Positions 10,801-22,214 of a stretch of DNA of 64,000 nucleotides are shown one piece after another. Numbering within the stretch: position 1 is the first letter of the stretch; the number at the start of each line of letters is the position of its first letter. A program made the position numbers and the translations under genes. Source of the stretch: Nematostella vectensis (lineage: Eukaryota; Cnidaria; Anthozoa; Actiniaria; Edwardsiidae); NCBI RefSeq assembly GCF_932526225.1, contig NC_064037.1:4477703-4541702 (forward strand), in the 5' to 3' direction. A model generated the notes under the pieces. That model did not search any database and was not told the DNA's origin. It saw nothing but the letters and a program-made list of their open reading frames with translations.

Positions 10801-12992
10801 TTGCCTCAGACATCCCTCTTAGACCATGAACAAATTGAAACTATGACAGCACCGATTCCTGGTGAGGTTGATAGTACGGTAACATCGAAACCTGGTCAGA
10901 CTGCTGTTGAAGTTGCAGAAGAGGCGCTAGTATGCGCCGAGCAGAAAGACTCCGAGATCAAGTCTCCTGCTTCTCTGCAACATGATGTTCTGTCAAACAA
11001 AACGCAGTTTTCAGAGGGATTCAGAGCTTCCACACAAAGCGAACTGTCTGAAAAAAACAGCGGCGATCCTGCAATGGAGCCCGATCTTCCTGAAGTCTAC
11101 GCATCACCTGCGGAGATTTTCGAGGACATGAAATGTCTTTTCCGCGCTCTTGTGGAAAATATCAAAACTCTGAACTCCTTTCCTCTTTCTACTATCACGG
11201 CCTGGAGTAACAGCATAAATGAAAGAATCACATCGGCTATCATCCCAGAGCAGAGGTAAGTTGAGAAACCTTGTTATTATGTCCATTTCATACTATAGAG
11301 AAATTCATAATCGATGAGGGAATTCTACGGTAAATTTTACGCGAAAAACGATATCGTTTTTCAAGTGAAATTTTTCGTGGAATTCACGAATCAATGATGA
11401 ATTAATTTTGAATCCTATGGTCAAATTCTTTTTATATGGTTGAAGAGACTTTTATGCGCTATTTATAGTTGTCGAAGAAGAAGTTCGTAGTTGTTATTTT
11501 ACCAGCCAATAAAAGGCGGTTGTGGTACAGAGGCTCAGGATTTTTACGCTTGGTGTGTAGCGAATCTGGTGCTTTTTTCTGTTGTTGTAGGCCGTGATAC
11601 ACTCTTTGAATGCTTGTATTTCGGTTGATTGTATTTTCATTCATGGTTTTTTGTCTTTAGTGCGCCAAGTCGCCGTTTGTTTCCTACTCGCAAGAGTCAA
11701 AGGATTGGAAAGTTTTTCAACTTCTGGCAAATTCAGACTAAATCTCAGAGCGAAAGTTTCTTCCTAAACAAGTCCATCAATCCATGCCAAAACTAGTTTG
11801 ATGAGAACTTTGCTTTTCTCAGCTAAGCTAAGTTTGAAAGATATGATTCGCGTTGGGAAAAATTTCGCGGTACACCTGTGCTTTCATTGAATTCCACTCA
11901 ACTATTGAATTCCACAAAGGGTCTCACTCTGTTTTGACCAATGAGAGCGCGCGTATGAATATGACTATAGGATTCAAAATAAAAATTTAACATATTTAAC
12001 AGACTTCCGCGAATTATTCACATAATTTCTTAAAGTATGAATTTGACATCACAACAAAGGTGTGGCTAGCGATGGCTCTTGACCGATCTCTGTGTATTCA
12101 GACTCATCTTGTTGTCCTAACGTTTTTTGACGAGAAATTGGTTCCGCAAGTGATTAGAGTAGATCAAAACCTTTATTTGAAAACAAATCAGAACACAGGG
12201 ATCGCGTTGATAATACAGTTGCGTCACTCTGTAATACCCATCCATAAAATTTTCACTTCTGTCGTTAACGTAAGATTTTCTTGATCTAGCTCCAAGACCC
12301 AATCGCCCAAGCCAAACAAGATCAAGTATTGCCAACTCGTGACCAGGGGGACAAGACATCAAGGCTGGTACGACCTAGCTTGTCCCGGCGTGCAGTGCGC
12401 GACCATGGCGTACCTTGCGGTGCTAAGATCCTGCATCAAAGACATCAGAAAATGGACATCACAAGACCTTGACTCTCTGATCAAGACAGGGGACAAGGAG
12501 CACAGCAAACGGCTAACGGAGGTCAAGCTTACCCAGAGCTCAGCCCTCCTCATCGACGAACTAAACCTTCAGATCAAAGTCTGGAATCGTCAGTTTATCG
12601 TACAGAAAGAGGTCTGCTGTGGTGACATCATCAAGGATGTCAGCTCATGGACGGATGAGTGTAACGATCCATATCTCCCCCTGGAACGCAGCTTTGAGCA
12701 ACTGAAATACTATAACAAGTTTCTACTCCGCTTCATGAACCTGACCATCGCTATTATTCGAACGTCGACTGGCTGGATTATGTACGATTCGCACGCCAGG
12801 GATAACGAAGGATACGCTGATCCTGATGGATTTTCTGTTCTCTTGGCGTTTGATGACGCCACGAGCGTGATTAAACATATTCGGCAGTTTGTGGACTGCA
12901 AAGGATTTCTGGAGATGTCTAACTTGCCGTTAAACGAATGGCAGCGATCGTATGAGTTGGTCGGCTTAACTGTTATGCTATCTGGGAGATGA
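7848..12992 (+). CDS. Membrane-anchored C76-like cysteine peptidase, copy 1
   Basis: Six exons: 7848-7965, 8124-8168, 8400-8486, 8839-9047, 9811-11255, 12290-12992; 868 residues. Residues 2-20 are hydrophobic (signal or anchor). Residues 110-132 form a transmembrane helix, followed by basic KRRPTSRRHKR, so the rest is probably cytoplasmic. Residues 154-634 are Ser-rich and low-complexity, with RSNSLP (249) and RSISEP (364). Residues 653-840 resemble the peptidase C76/M48USP-type deubiquitinase fold. Inferred active site: oxyanion Gln659 (GTRHQG), Cys671 (VQCATMAY), and Asp801 and His803 in YDSHARD. The Cys-to-His spacing of 132 is close to the viral enzyme. Substrate unknown. All splice sites are GT-AG and phases match. 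Copy-specific residues include N136, N761 and A825. Confidence 0.85.
9048..9810 (+). other. Intron 4 of gene copy 1
   Basis: Intron between the transmembrane exon and the large Ser-rich exon. It holds a poly(A) tract and GC-rich GCGCGC runs. I see no other gene. The equivalent introns of copies 2-5 are alike apart from poly(A) length and small indels. Confidence 0.6.
11256..12289 (+). other. Intron 5 of gene copy 1, short form
   Basis: This intron varies most among units: about 1.03 kb here, 1.50 kb in copies 2 and 3, 0.38 kb in copy 4 and 1.40 kb in copy 5. The differences are clean block indels bordered by short repeats such as TTGTTATTAT or ATGG. Exon sequence on both sides is intact in every copy. 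Confidence 0.75.
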
Positions 12993-13074
12993 TACGTCCT
13001 AGGGATTCTGCTTGGGATGTCTGTATCTGTGTCAATGTCCATCCAATGGTCATCTTGAGATGTATCTATCACTG

Positions 13075-13561
13075 CTTTTACTGGGAAAAAATCTCGAGCA
13101 AAGGTGGTTTAAGCCTGAGACATCATATCAAAACTACTATTTCTGGAAAATAAATCTTAAGCCAAGGTGGTTTAAGCCTGAGATTTCTTTTCGTCACTAC
13201 TATTGCAGGAAAATAAATCTTAAGCCAAGGTGGTTTAAGTATGAGATTTCTATTTATCACTATGTCTGGAAAATTAATTTTAAGCCAAGGTGGAGAACAG
13301 CACTCAGCGTACCTAACCCCGGTGGTACCATCTACGTTAGATAGGAGTACAGCACTGAACTTACCTTACCCAGTAGTACCATCTACCTTAGATAGGAGAA
13401 CAGCACTCAACCTACCTAACCCCAGTGGAACCATCTACCACAAATAGGAGGACAGCACTCAACCTACCTAACCCCAGTGGTACCATCTACCACAAATAGG
13501 AGAACAGCACTCAACTTACCTAACCCCAGTGGTACCATATCTACCACAAATAGGAGAACAG
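13075..13561 (+). repeat. 3' minisatellites of unit 1
   Basis: Two adjacent short tandem repeats follow the stop codon. One has roughly 60-bp units with CTTAAGCCAAGGTGGTTTAA; the other has roughly 53-bp units with CCCAGTGGTACCATCTACC. Many units of the first kind contain AATAAA, giving several possible poly(A) signals. Confidence 0.85.
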
Positions 13562-13685
13562 GATCTTTGATAGAGAAATTAGCCCTACAAGTATTTTATT
13601 GACTTTATTTTATTATATTTAACAAAATAGGTTTGAGTACATTTTGGTAGATGATCTGTTGATCCGTGCATACTGTAAATGACCC

Positions 13686-13691
13686 AATAAA
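13686..13691 (+). terminator. Candidate poly(A) signal, copy 1
   Basis: AATAAA in single-copy sequence 694 bp after the stop codon and past the 3' minisatellites. AATAAA hexamers within the repeats upstream are alternatives. Confidence 0.4.
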
Positions 13692-13861
13692 ACCCCTATA
13701 TCAAGAACGCCTCTGATCTAATGAACGCCCCCCCCCCCCCCTAAGCTTACAAGTTTGTAATAAACGCCCCCTGTATTTAACGACCCCCTCCCCTTCCCCG
13801 CTCCCTTCTCTGCCAGCTTAAAAACAAACGACATAGGAATTCCGGAAATATAAATGGTAAT

Positions 13862-14071
13862 TTAATTGCCATCTTGCTTAATCGACACTGGTACTGAAAA
13901 GCGAGTAGCGTCTTGTTCAATGTCAAGTCCAAAATAAGGGTACCGGTCTTTAACGTTCCTGATCTTATTTCTTAGGATGTCAGCAATTTTCTTTCGTTTT
14001 GTCCTCGCAGTGTAGCATCCAGGAATAACAAGGCCAACTTCTCGTTTCCGTTTACCGCATACTTGAATCAT
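13862..14071 (-). other. 69-codon antisense ORF kept in four units
   Basis: Reads MIQVCGKRKR... to ...SIKQDGN. Equivalent ORFs occur at 21330-21539, 28780-28989 and 35006-35215 with few changes; unit 5 lacks this region. In units 2-4 the frame is open upstream to a possible TATAG acceptor; unit 1 has TATAA there. I recognise no family. Conservation is expected from the recent duplication alone, so coding status is unproven. Confidence 0.2.
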
Positions 14072-14686
14072 TGCACTCGTCGCACGGTAAACGCTTGCTA
14101 CGCAGGTTATAATTTAATGTGATCCTGGCTGAGACCAGAACCCCACTGCACTTGATGGATATGTTATATTATCAGTTTGCAAAGAATGCCCGTTTCCAAT
14201 AAACGCCTCCTATCTATTGAACGCCACTTCTCGTCAGGTCCAAATCTGAGCGAAGTAGGGGGCTTTTAGCGGCAAAATAGTGCAACAAGAAGCAACTTAT
14301 GCAGCGCTTACGAAAAAGACTTTTTCTTTCAAAAATGGTTCATTTTCATTTAAACATTTTACTTTTTCGTCGTTCTTTCGCGAGACGAGCGCAATCAATT
14401 CTGTGTATATATTGGTTTAATTTGCCATCCAAAAGGTCACGTAATCTATAGCGCAAGTCCCCTAATGAACATAGTTCCAGTTATAACAAGAAATTTGGGC
14501 TATCCCAGTTTGAGTTAGTCGAGTTTTGCTATTCGTTGATTGAAGATGCTGTGGTTCGTGGCCGAAAAAGTTATCGGAATGGGATTCGATTTGAATTAAA
14601 ACCTACCCAAATCGGCTGAAAATGGAACCGACCCCGTGTATTCGTTCTAATTATGAGGCGCGCGCGTTTCGTCACGACCTCAATAA

Positions 14687-14694
14687 TGACGTCA
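14687..14694. promoter_or_regulatory. CRE palindrome upstream of gene copy 2
   Basis: TGACGTCA, 49 bp before the start codon at 14744. Confidence 0.5.
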
Positions 14695-14743
14695 CAATGG
14701 TAATCATACATTCCCGCAGTGCGCCAATGATCGGTATTTAGCC

Positions 14744-15552
14744 ATGCTTTGGCTTATCGTGGGCGCTATTTTAGGCACTATCTTAGGGATTGTTGAATAT
14801 CTCTACCCAGAACTACAGCTACTATATTTGCCGAAACTCATTGCAGGAAAGACATGTAATTGTAAGTAGAAAACGGAGATTGCAAAAGCTTGGGAAGCGA
14901 CTCTGTGGCTCCGCTAGTAGAACGCGTTCCATCTCAACAGCTTGCTTTATTATCTTTTAAGATACTCTGGTTTATTTGCCATGAGTGGAGTTAGATTCAG
15001 ATTTCTTTTGTTATTCCAGTGATTTTACAAATTGAAGGATCGTCATCTTCGGATCTACAATCAGGTAAATCCACTTATTTCAGTTTCAGGGCTTCTTGTC
15101 CGTCCGTCGGCCTGTTAATCTATCGGTCTTTCTGTTTGTCTTCTTATCTGCCTGTGTGTCTGTTTGTCTTCTACCTGTTTATCTTTATTTTCTATCATTT
15201 TTCTTCTTTCTGTCTCATTTTTCTTTTCTCATTTTTCGAATTGTCGATTTTCCTTCTTCTTTTTCTGCCTGTCTTCTTTCTTTCTTTTTCTTCCCTTTCT
15301 TTTTCTTTCATCGCGTCTCTTCTCCTATGACTTCTCTGTCTACCTGGTTATGTTTAGTTTAAGTACCCGACCCTCATTCTCCTTTTTCCCAGTGTTCCTG
15401 GAGGCAGGGCGCGGTAGTTTCGGATACTCGACGATCACACATATCCCAGATGTCCTTGGCACCAGTTTTAATTTGCCAGGTGAGTTTTTTTTTGTAAAAC
15501 GAAAAGAATTAAATAATGTGGTATGATAATACCACGGTTAATTTGCCAAAAA

Positions 15553-15583
<31 letters not shown>

Positions 15584-18500
15584 ACATAGCCAAGTCTGTT
15601 ACTTTACTAATGATATTTGATTGAAAGTTTCTCAGATACTTGATTGAATAAGACAATGGAAATGGATTCTTTGAGTCACTCGTTATGTGCAGAAGCTTAA
15701 AATGGCGGCGTGACTGGCTTTCTTTTATTTAACGCACAAGATTGTACGAAAAACTGTCGCTTACTTTTCAAGTAGAGTGTAATCCCAGAGCTTAGTAGGT
15801 TTAAAAGATGTATCACTTTATGTTTTCATTTCCGAGTAGTGAACATTGTGGCGGATGGCACAGCCCTCGCAGTCGTCCCCAATGAGGCACACCCACCCCC
15901 ATGGGAGCAGCACATCCCGTTCATCTGGACCTATCTGGCGACGACCGTGCTACTCGTCATTATCATCCTGCTGGTCGACGCCTTGACAAAGAGCGATGCT
16001 GAAATGCGAGTGTTAAAACGTAGACCAACGAGCAGACGGCACAAAAGGGTGAGTACATAGTGAGGTAGAGTGCGTAGCAAGCCAAAATGGTTGGAAAAGA
16101 ACAGAGACAGAGACGAGGCGCGCGAAGTCTACCCGTTATCTAAGTGAGGGCTTGCAGATGCTAATGATGTTAACCGCGTTCTGGTTGGCCTTGCGCGCGT
16201 TAGCCGCAATCTTGCGTTAGCCAAGAGGCGTACGGGGTCGGTTGCAAGGGTTCCCTTTCTCTGCATTAGCTCCATCCTTTCTTTCCTGGCGCGCGGGATC
16301 TATTCCTCATTTTTTCTTAAACCCTTTAAAAGTGAGGCAGTGCTGTGTTCTGGCATTTAGAAATGGGATTGGATCCTAAATATCCATCCATTTTTGACGT
16401 GAAACTAGTGCAAGAAAAGAATAACATATAACGTCACTGACACTTGTATCATCAGCTCAAAAAAAAAAAAAATCGCGGTGACTTTAAAAAAGTCAAACAG
16501 GAAATCTAGCTTCTAGACTCGTCCAAAAAGTACAAAAAGTACACACGGCCAGCGTCAAGTCTACACCAGCCGTCCTGAAATATTTAATGTTGTTTGTAAT
16601 AGGAAATGACGTTACAGGTCGACCAATACCCTAAGCTTACTCCCCATACATCCCCGAGCACAGGAAACCAGGTCTAAAAACCTGGGACTAGGCTGAGCAA
16701 AGTCCTTGAGATTTCGAAATTATGGAGATGTCATCTGGACTTTTCATCTCCATAGTGGTCTCCAGAAGCGACCCATAATAAATAACGATACCATTCACTT
16801 ATTTTCACAGAAGGACAAGAAATCTCGAGGTCTTAAAAGGCACAAGAAGCCTAAGAGTGTGCAGCTTCCTCTCTATAGGCTACCAAAGTCCAAGTCTCTC
16901 CCTGAGATGCGTACCCCTGCATTCACTGCCTTGCCTCGTTCAAGCTCCTTCAGTAACATGGACTTAAAGGGAGCCAAGCACTCCACACTTGAAGACGCGG
17001 TTTGCAGGATCCGAGCCCTTGCACAGTCCACTGTTATAACGACTGCAGGTCAATCACTTCTTGATGCTGTCAAAATCGATTGCATTTCGATTGCTAGGTC
17101 GAACTCCTTGCCAAGTATTATTGGGAACCCTCCTTCGGAGAGCGCTATAAAACCACGCTTGGTAAAAAGCCTGCCTGTTGCAGCAGCCGGCGCAAAATCT
17201 ACTGAGATTGGACCGACTGTACATACGCTCCGTAATTATAACCTAATCGGGAGACTTCTCACCCGCATCAAATTCAAAAACACAGGAACTAGATACACGG
17301 CGCAGGATAACAAGAACGAGGAGTCAAGGGGGAGGCTCAAAACCGTCCCAATGAAGATCGCAAAGTTTAAAACATCCTCCATTTCTGATTTAACGGCTGG
17401 GAGCAAGAAGGCCACAGGGCGAGACAAAGCTTCTACTCAAAGATCCATTTCCGAGCCTTCCTTGTCAGTAGGAAGATCTAGCAAGGGTCAAGACCATCTG
17501 AAGAAGCCTTCCTTAATTGCCCGTGTTCTCAGTGTGCTCAAAAGGTTCAAATCAAGGAGACCCTCAAGATCTACCTCAGCTGATGTTGTTAGGCAAAAGT
17601 TCCATCAGGCTGGCCAGACCAAGCGTTGCTTGTCCGCTCCGGTTCTTTCCGAGTCGGATCCCCGCTTAATGCTGCTCTACGATGTGAACAGAGCAGACCA
17701 TAGCCTGCTGCCATTCCTTGACCAAGAAGCAAATGGTACATTTGCTTTCTTCGAGAAGTCTTCAACACATCTGAAGACGGATGATCAGGAGTTCAACATC
17801 TTGCCTCAGACATCCCTCTTAGACCATGAACAAATTGAAACTATGACAGCACCGATTCCTGGTGAGGTTGATAGTACGGTAACATCAAAACCTGGTCAGA
17901 CTGCTGTTGAAGTTGCAGAAGAGGCACTACTATGCGCCGAGCAGAAAGACTCCGAGATCAAGTCTCCTGCTTCTCTGCAACATGATGTTCTGTCAAACAA
18001 AACGCAGTTTTCAGAGGGATTCAGAGCTTCCACACAAAGCGAGCTGTCTGAAGAAAACAGTGGCGATCCTGCAATGGAGCCCGATCTTCCTGAAGTCTAC
18101 GCATCACCTGCGGAGATTTTCGAGGACATGAAATGTCTTTTCCGCGCTCTTGTGGAAAATATCAAAACTCTGAACTCCTCTCCTCTTTCTACTATAACGG
18201 CCTGGAGTAACAGCATAAATGACACAATCACATCGGCTATCATCCCAGAGCAGAGGTAAGTTGAGAAACCTTGTTATTATACTTAGTTAACGTTTTACCT
18301 GAAGCAGAAGCGTTTATGACACATTTTCGTCTACTATCATCTCAGAGGGAATTGAAGAACACTCGCAAGCCACACCTGTTATTATGTCCATTTGATACTA
18401 TAGAGAAATTCATCATCGATGAGGGAATTCTACGGTAAATTTTACGCGAAAAACGATATCGTTTTTCAAGTGAAATTTTTCGTGGAATTCACGAATTAAT

Positions 18501-20460
18501 GAAGAATTATTCTTGAATCCTATGGTCAAATTCTTTTTATATGGTTGAAGAGACTTTTATGCGCTATTTTTAGTTGTCGAAGAAGAAGTTCGTAGTTGTT
18601 ATTTTACCAGCCAATGAAAGGCGAGCATTGTTTTTACATGCGATCTATCACGTTCAGAAAGTTAAATCCATTTTGTTCTCAGAAAAAGAGACAACGGTTT
18701 GATGGCGGCATCTTTATTCTCGACGGTACAATCAATAGCTGGAAATTTATCGGATTGAGCACAAACGCTCTAAGAAGTAATCTCCTACAAAATCTGTAAG
18801 GATTGGAAGTTCTTACCTAAGATGGGAAAATGGACAGATCAAAACAGAAAAGAGTTTTCACTTAAAACGCGTGTCCGTTCAAATTTAGAATCATGACTTC
18901 CTCCTGATTGATAGTAAACATAAAGGTTGACAGCAATGCCCATTGGGGGAGTTGTTAAAATGAGTTCCAGAAACAGACCGATGCTCACTGCAACAGCGAG
19001 AAACCGGTTGTGGTACAGAGGCTCAGGATTTTTACGCTTGGTGGGTAGCGAATCTGGTGCTTTTTTCTGTTGTTGTAGGCCGTGATACACTCTTTGAATG
19101 CTTGTATTTCGGTTGAAATATAAGTAGCAATTGTATTTTCATTCATGGTTTTTTGTCTTTACTGCGCCAAGTCGCCGTTTGTTTCCTACTCGCAAGGGTC
19201 AAAGGATTGGAAAGTTTTTCAACTTCTGGCAAATTCAGACTAAATCTCAGAGCGAAAGTTTCTTCCTAAACAAGTCCATCCATCCATGCCAAAACTAGTT
19301 TGATGAGAACTTTGCTTTTCTCAGCTAAGCTAAGTTTGAAAGATATGATTCGCGTTGGGAAAAATTTCGCGGTACACCTGTGCTTTCATTGAATTCCACT
19401 CAACTATTGAATTCCACAAAGGGTCTCACTTTGTTTTGACCAATGAGAGCGCGCGTATGAATTTGACTATAGGATTCAAAATGAAAATTTAACATATTTT
19501 ACAGACTTCCGCGAATTATTCACATAATTTCTTAAAGCGATGGCTCTTGACCGATCTTTGTGTATTCAGACTCATCTTGTTGTCCTAACGTTTTTTGACG
19601 AGAAATTGGTTCCGCAAGTGATTAGAGTAGATCAAAACCTTTATTTGAAAACAAATCAGAACACAGGGATCGCGTTGATAATACAGTTGCGTCACTCTGT
19701 AATACCCATCCATAAAATTTTCACTTCTGTCGTTAACGTAAGATTTTCTTGATCTAGCTCCAAGACCCAATCGCCCAAGCCAAACAAGATCAAGTATTGC
19801 CAACTCGTGACCAGGGGGACAAGACATCAAGGCTGGTACGACCTAGCTTGTCCCGGCGTGCAGTGCGCGACCATGGCGTACCTTGCGGTGCTAAGATCCT
19901 GCATCAAAGACATCAGAAAATGGACATCACAAGACCTTGACTCTCTGATCAAGACAGGGGACAAGGAGCACAGCAAACGGCTAACGGAGGTCAAGCTTAC
20001 CCAGAGCTCAGCCCTCCTCATCGACGAACTAAACCTTCAGATCAAAGTCTGGAATCGTCAGTTTATCGTACAGAAAGAGGTCTGCTGTGGTGACATCATC
20101 AAGGATGTCAGCTCATGGACGGATGAGTGTACCGATCCATATCTCCCCCTGGAACGCAGCTTTGAGCAACTGAAATACTATAACAAGTTTCTACTCCGCT
20201 TCATGAACCTGACCATCGCTATTATTCGAACGTCGACTGGCTGGATTATGTACGATTCGCACGCCAGGGATAACGAAGGATACGCTGATCCTGATGGATT
20301 TTCTGTTCTCTTGGCGTTTGATGACGTCACGAGCGTGATTAAACATATTCGGCAGTTTGTGGACTGCAAAGGATTTCTGGAGATGTCTAACTTGCCGTTA
20401 AACGAATGGCAGCGATCGTATGAGTTGGTCGGCTTAACTGTTATGCTATCTGGGAGATGA
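14744..20460 (+). CDS. Membrane-anchored C76-like cysteine peptidase, copy 2
   Basis: Exons 14744-14861, 15020-15064, 15393-15479, 15840-16048, 16811-18255, 19758-20460; 868 residues, with the same exon lengths and phases as copy 1. Inferred active-site residues Gln659, Cys671, Asp801 and His803 are unchanged, as are the RSNSLP and RSISEP motifs. Differences from copy 1 fall mainly in the Ser-rich exon (for example RGLKR for RRLQR, NGTFAF for NGTLAF, SSPLST for SFPLST) and in the transmembrane helix (VIIILL for VIIVLL). The peptidase exon differs only at T761 and V825. The ORF can be extended 5' of exon 5 into intron 4, but the AG acceptor and phase agreement favour the spliced form. Confidence 0.85.
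18839..19090 (-). other. 83-codon antisense ORF in intron 5 of copies 2, 3 and 5
   Basis: Present also at 26291-26542 and 39857-40108. The product includes a hydrophobic stretch (FLAVAVSIGLFLELIL). Most of it lies in the roughly 390-bp block absent from copy 1; copy 4 lacks the whole area. It could be a leftover exon of an antisense gene or chance. I do not recognise it. Confidence 0.2.
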
Positions 20461-20542
20461 TACGTCCTAGGGATTCTGCTTGGGATGTCTGTATCTGTGT
20501 CAATGTCCATCCAATGGTCATCTTGAGATGTATCTATCACTG

Positions 20543-21029
20543 CTTTTACTGGGAAAAAATCTCGAGCAAAGGTGGTTTAAGCCTGAGACTTCATATCAAA
20601 ACTACTATTACTGGAAAATAAATCTTAAGCCAAGGTGGTTTAAGCCTGAGATTTCTTTTCGTCACTACTATTGCAGGAAAATAAATCTTAAGCCAAGGTG
20701 GTTTAAGTATGAGATTTCTATTTATCACTACGTCTGGAAAATTAATTTTAAGCCAAGGTGGAGAACAGCACTCAGCGTACCTAACCCCGGTGGTACCATC
20801 TACGTTAGATAGGAGTACAGCACTGAACTTACCTTACCCAGTAGTACCATCTACCTTAGATAGGAGAACAGCACTCAACCTACCTAACCCCAGTGGTACC
20901 ATCTACCACAAATAGGAGGACAGCACTCAACCTACCTAACCCCAGTGGTACCATCTACCACAAATAGGAGAACAGCACTCAACTTACCTAACCCCAGTGG
21001 TACCATATCTACCACAAATAGGAGAACAG
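20543..21029 (+). repeat. 3' minisatellites of unit 2
   Basis: Same two repeat families as unit 1, with nearly the same unit number. Confidence 0.85.
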
Positions 21030-21153
21030 GATCTTTGATAGAGAACTTAGCCCTACAAGTATTTTATTTACTTTATTTTATTATATTTAGCAAAATAGGT
21101 TTGAGTACTTTTTGGTAGATGATCTGTTGATCCGTGCATACTGTAAATGACCC

Positions 21154-21159
21154 AATAAA
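21154..21159 (+). terminator. Candidate poly(A) signal, copy 2
   Basis: AATAAA at the position matching that of copy 1, just before the poly(C) tract. Confidence 0.4.
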
Positions 21160-22157
21160 ACCCCTATATCAAGAACGCCTCTGATCTAATGAACGCCCCC
21201 CCCCCCCCCTAAGCTTACAAGTTTGTAATAAACGCCCCCTGTATTTAACGACCCCCTCCCCTTCCCCGCTCCCTTCTCTGCCAGCTTAAAAACAAACGAC
21301 ATAGGAATTCCGGAAATATAAATGGTAATTTAATTGCCATCTTGCTTAATCGACACTGGTACTGAAAAGCGAGTAGCGTCTTGTTCAATGTCAAGTCCAA
21401 AATAAGGGTACCGGTCTTTAACGTTCCTGATCTTATTTCTTAGGATGTCAGCAATTTTCTTTCGTTTTGTCCTCGCAGTGTAGCATCCAGGAATAACAAG
21501 GCCAACTTCTAGTTTCCGTTTACAGCATACTTGAATCATTGCACTCGTCGCACGGTAAACGCTTGCTACGCAGGCTATAATTTAATGTGATCCTGGCTGA
21601 GACCAGAACCCCACTGCACTTGATGGATATGTTATATTATCAGTTTGCAAAGAATGCCCGTTTCCAATAAACGCCTCCTATCTATTGAACGCCACTTCTC
21701 GTCAGGTCCAATCTGAGCGAAGTAGGGGGCTTTTAGCGGCAAAATAGTGTAACAAGAAGCAACTTATGCAGCGCTTACGAAAAAGACACAATTTTTCTTT
21801 CAAAAATGGTTCATTTTCATTTAAACATTTTACTTTTTCGTCGTTCTTTCGCGAGACGAGCGCAATCAATTCTGTGTATATATTGGTTTAATTTGCCATC
21901 CAAAAGGTCACGTAATCTTTAGCGCAAGTCCCCTAATGAACATAGTTCCAGTTATAACAAGAAATTTGGGCTATCCCAGTTTGAGTTAGTCGAGTTTTGC
22001 TATTCGTTGATTGAAGATGCTGTGGTTCGTGGCCGAAAAAGTTATCGGAATGGGATTCGATTTGAATTAAAACCTACCCAAATCGGCTGAAAATGGAACC
22101 GAACCCGTGTATTCGTTCTAATTATGAGGCGCGCGCGTTTCGTCACGACCTCAATAA

Positions 22158-22165
22158 TGACGTCA
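22158..22165. promoter_or_regulatory. CRE palindrome upstream of gene copy 3
   Basis: TGACGTCA, 49 bp before the start codon at 22215. Confidence 0.5.
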
Positions 22166-22214
22166 CAATGGTAATCATACATTCCCGCAGTGCGCCAATG
22201 ATCGGTATTTAGCC

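Larger units (their letters stand above)
7233..14135 (+). repeat. Tandem gene unit 1 of 5
   Basis: Head-to-tail segmental duplication unit of about 6.9 kb, taken from one CAGAACCC(C)ACTGCACTTG site to the next. It contains gene copy 1 plus 5' and 3' flanks. Relative to units 2 and 3 it lacks a roughly 100-bp and a roughly 390-bp block in intron 5. The start of each unit holds several AATAAACGCC / GAACGCC motifs that look like the remains of a shared MITE. Confidence 0.92.
14136..21603 (+). repeat. Tandem gene unit 2 of 5
   Basis: About 7.47 kb, the longest unit, almost identical to unit 3. It keeps both intron-5 blocks missing from unit 1. An (AAAT)n microsatellite in intron 3 and a poly(C) tract after the gene differ in length among units. 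Confidence 0.92.

Noticed and set aside
12060-12284. 70-codon ORF just upstream of exon 6 in every unit
   Set aside because: It ends before the TAG acceptor, lies in intron 5, and is open in all units only because the units are recent copies.
15096-15526. Hydrophobic Phe/Ser-rich ORFs in each tandem unit (also near 8200, 22567, 30018, 36242)
   Set aside because: They arise from the pyrimidine-rich intron between exons 2 and 3, whose splice sites and phases are clear.
16706-16810. In-frame ATG extension of exon 5 to 16706
   Set aside because: It covers the 3' end of intron 4. The ATTTTCACAG acceptor and phase-0 joining with exon 4 give a better model, and copy 1 lacks the extension.
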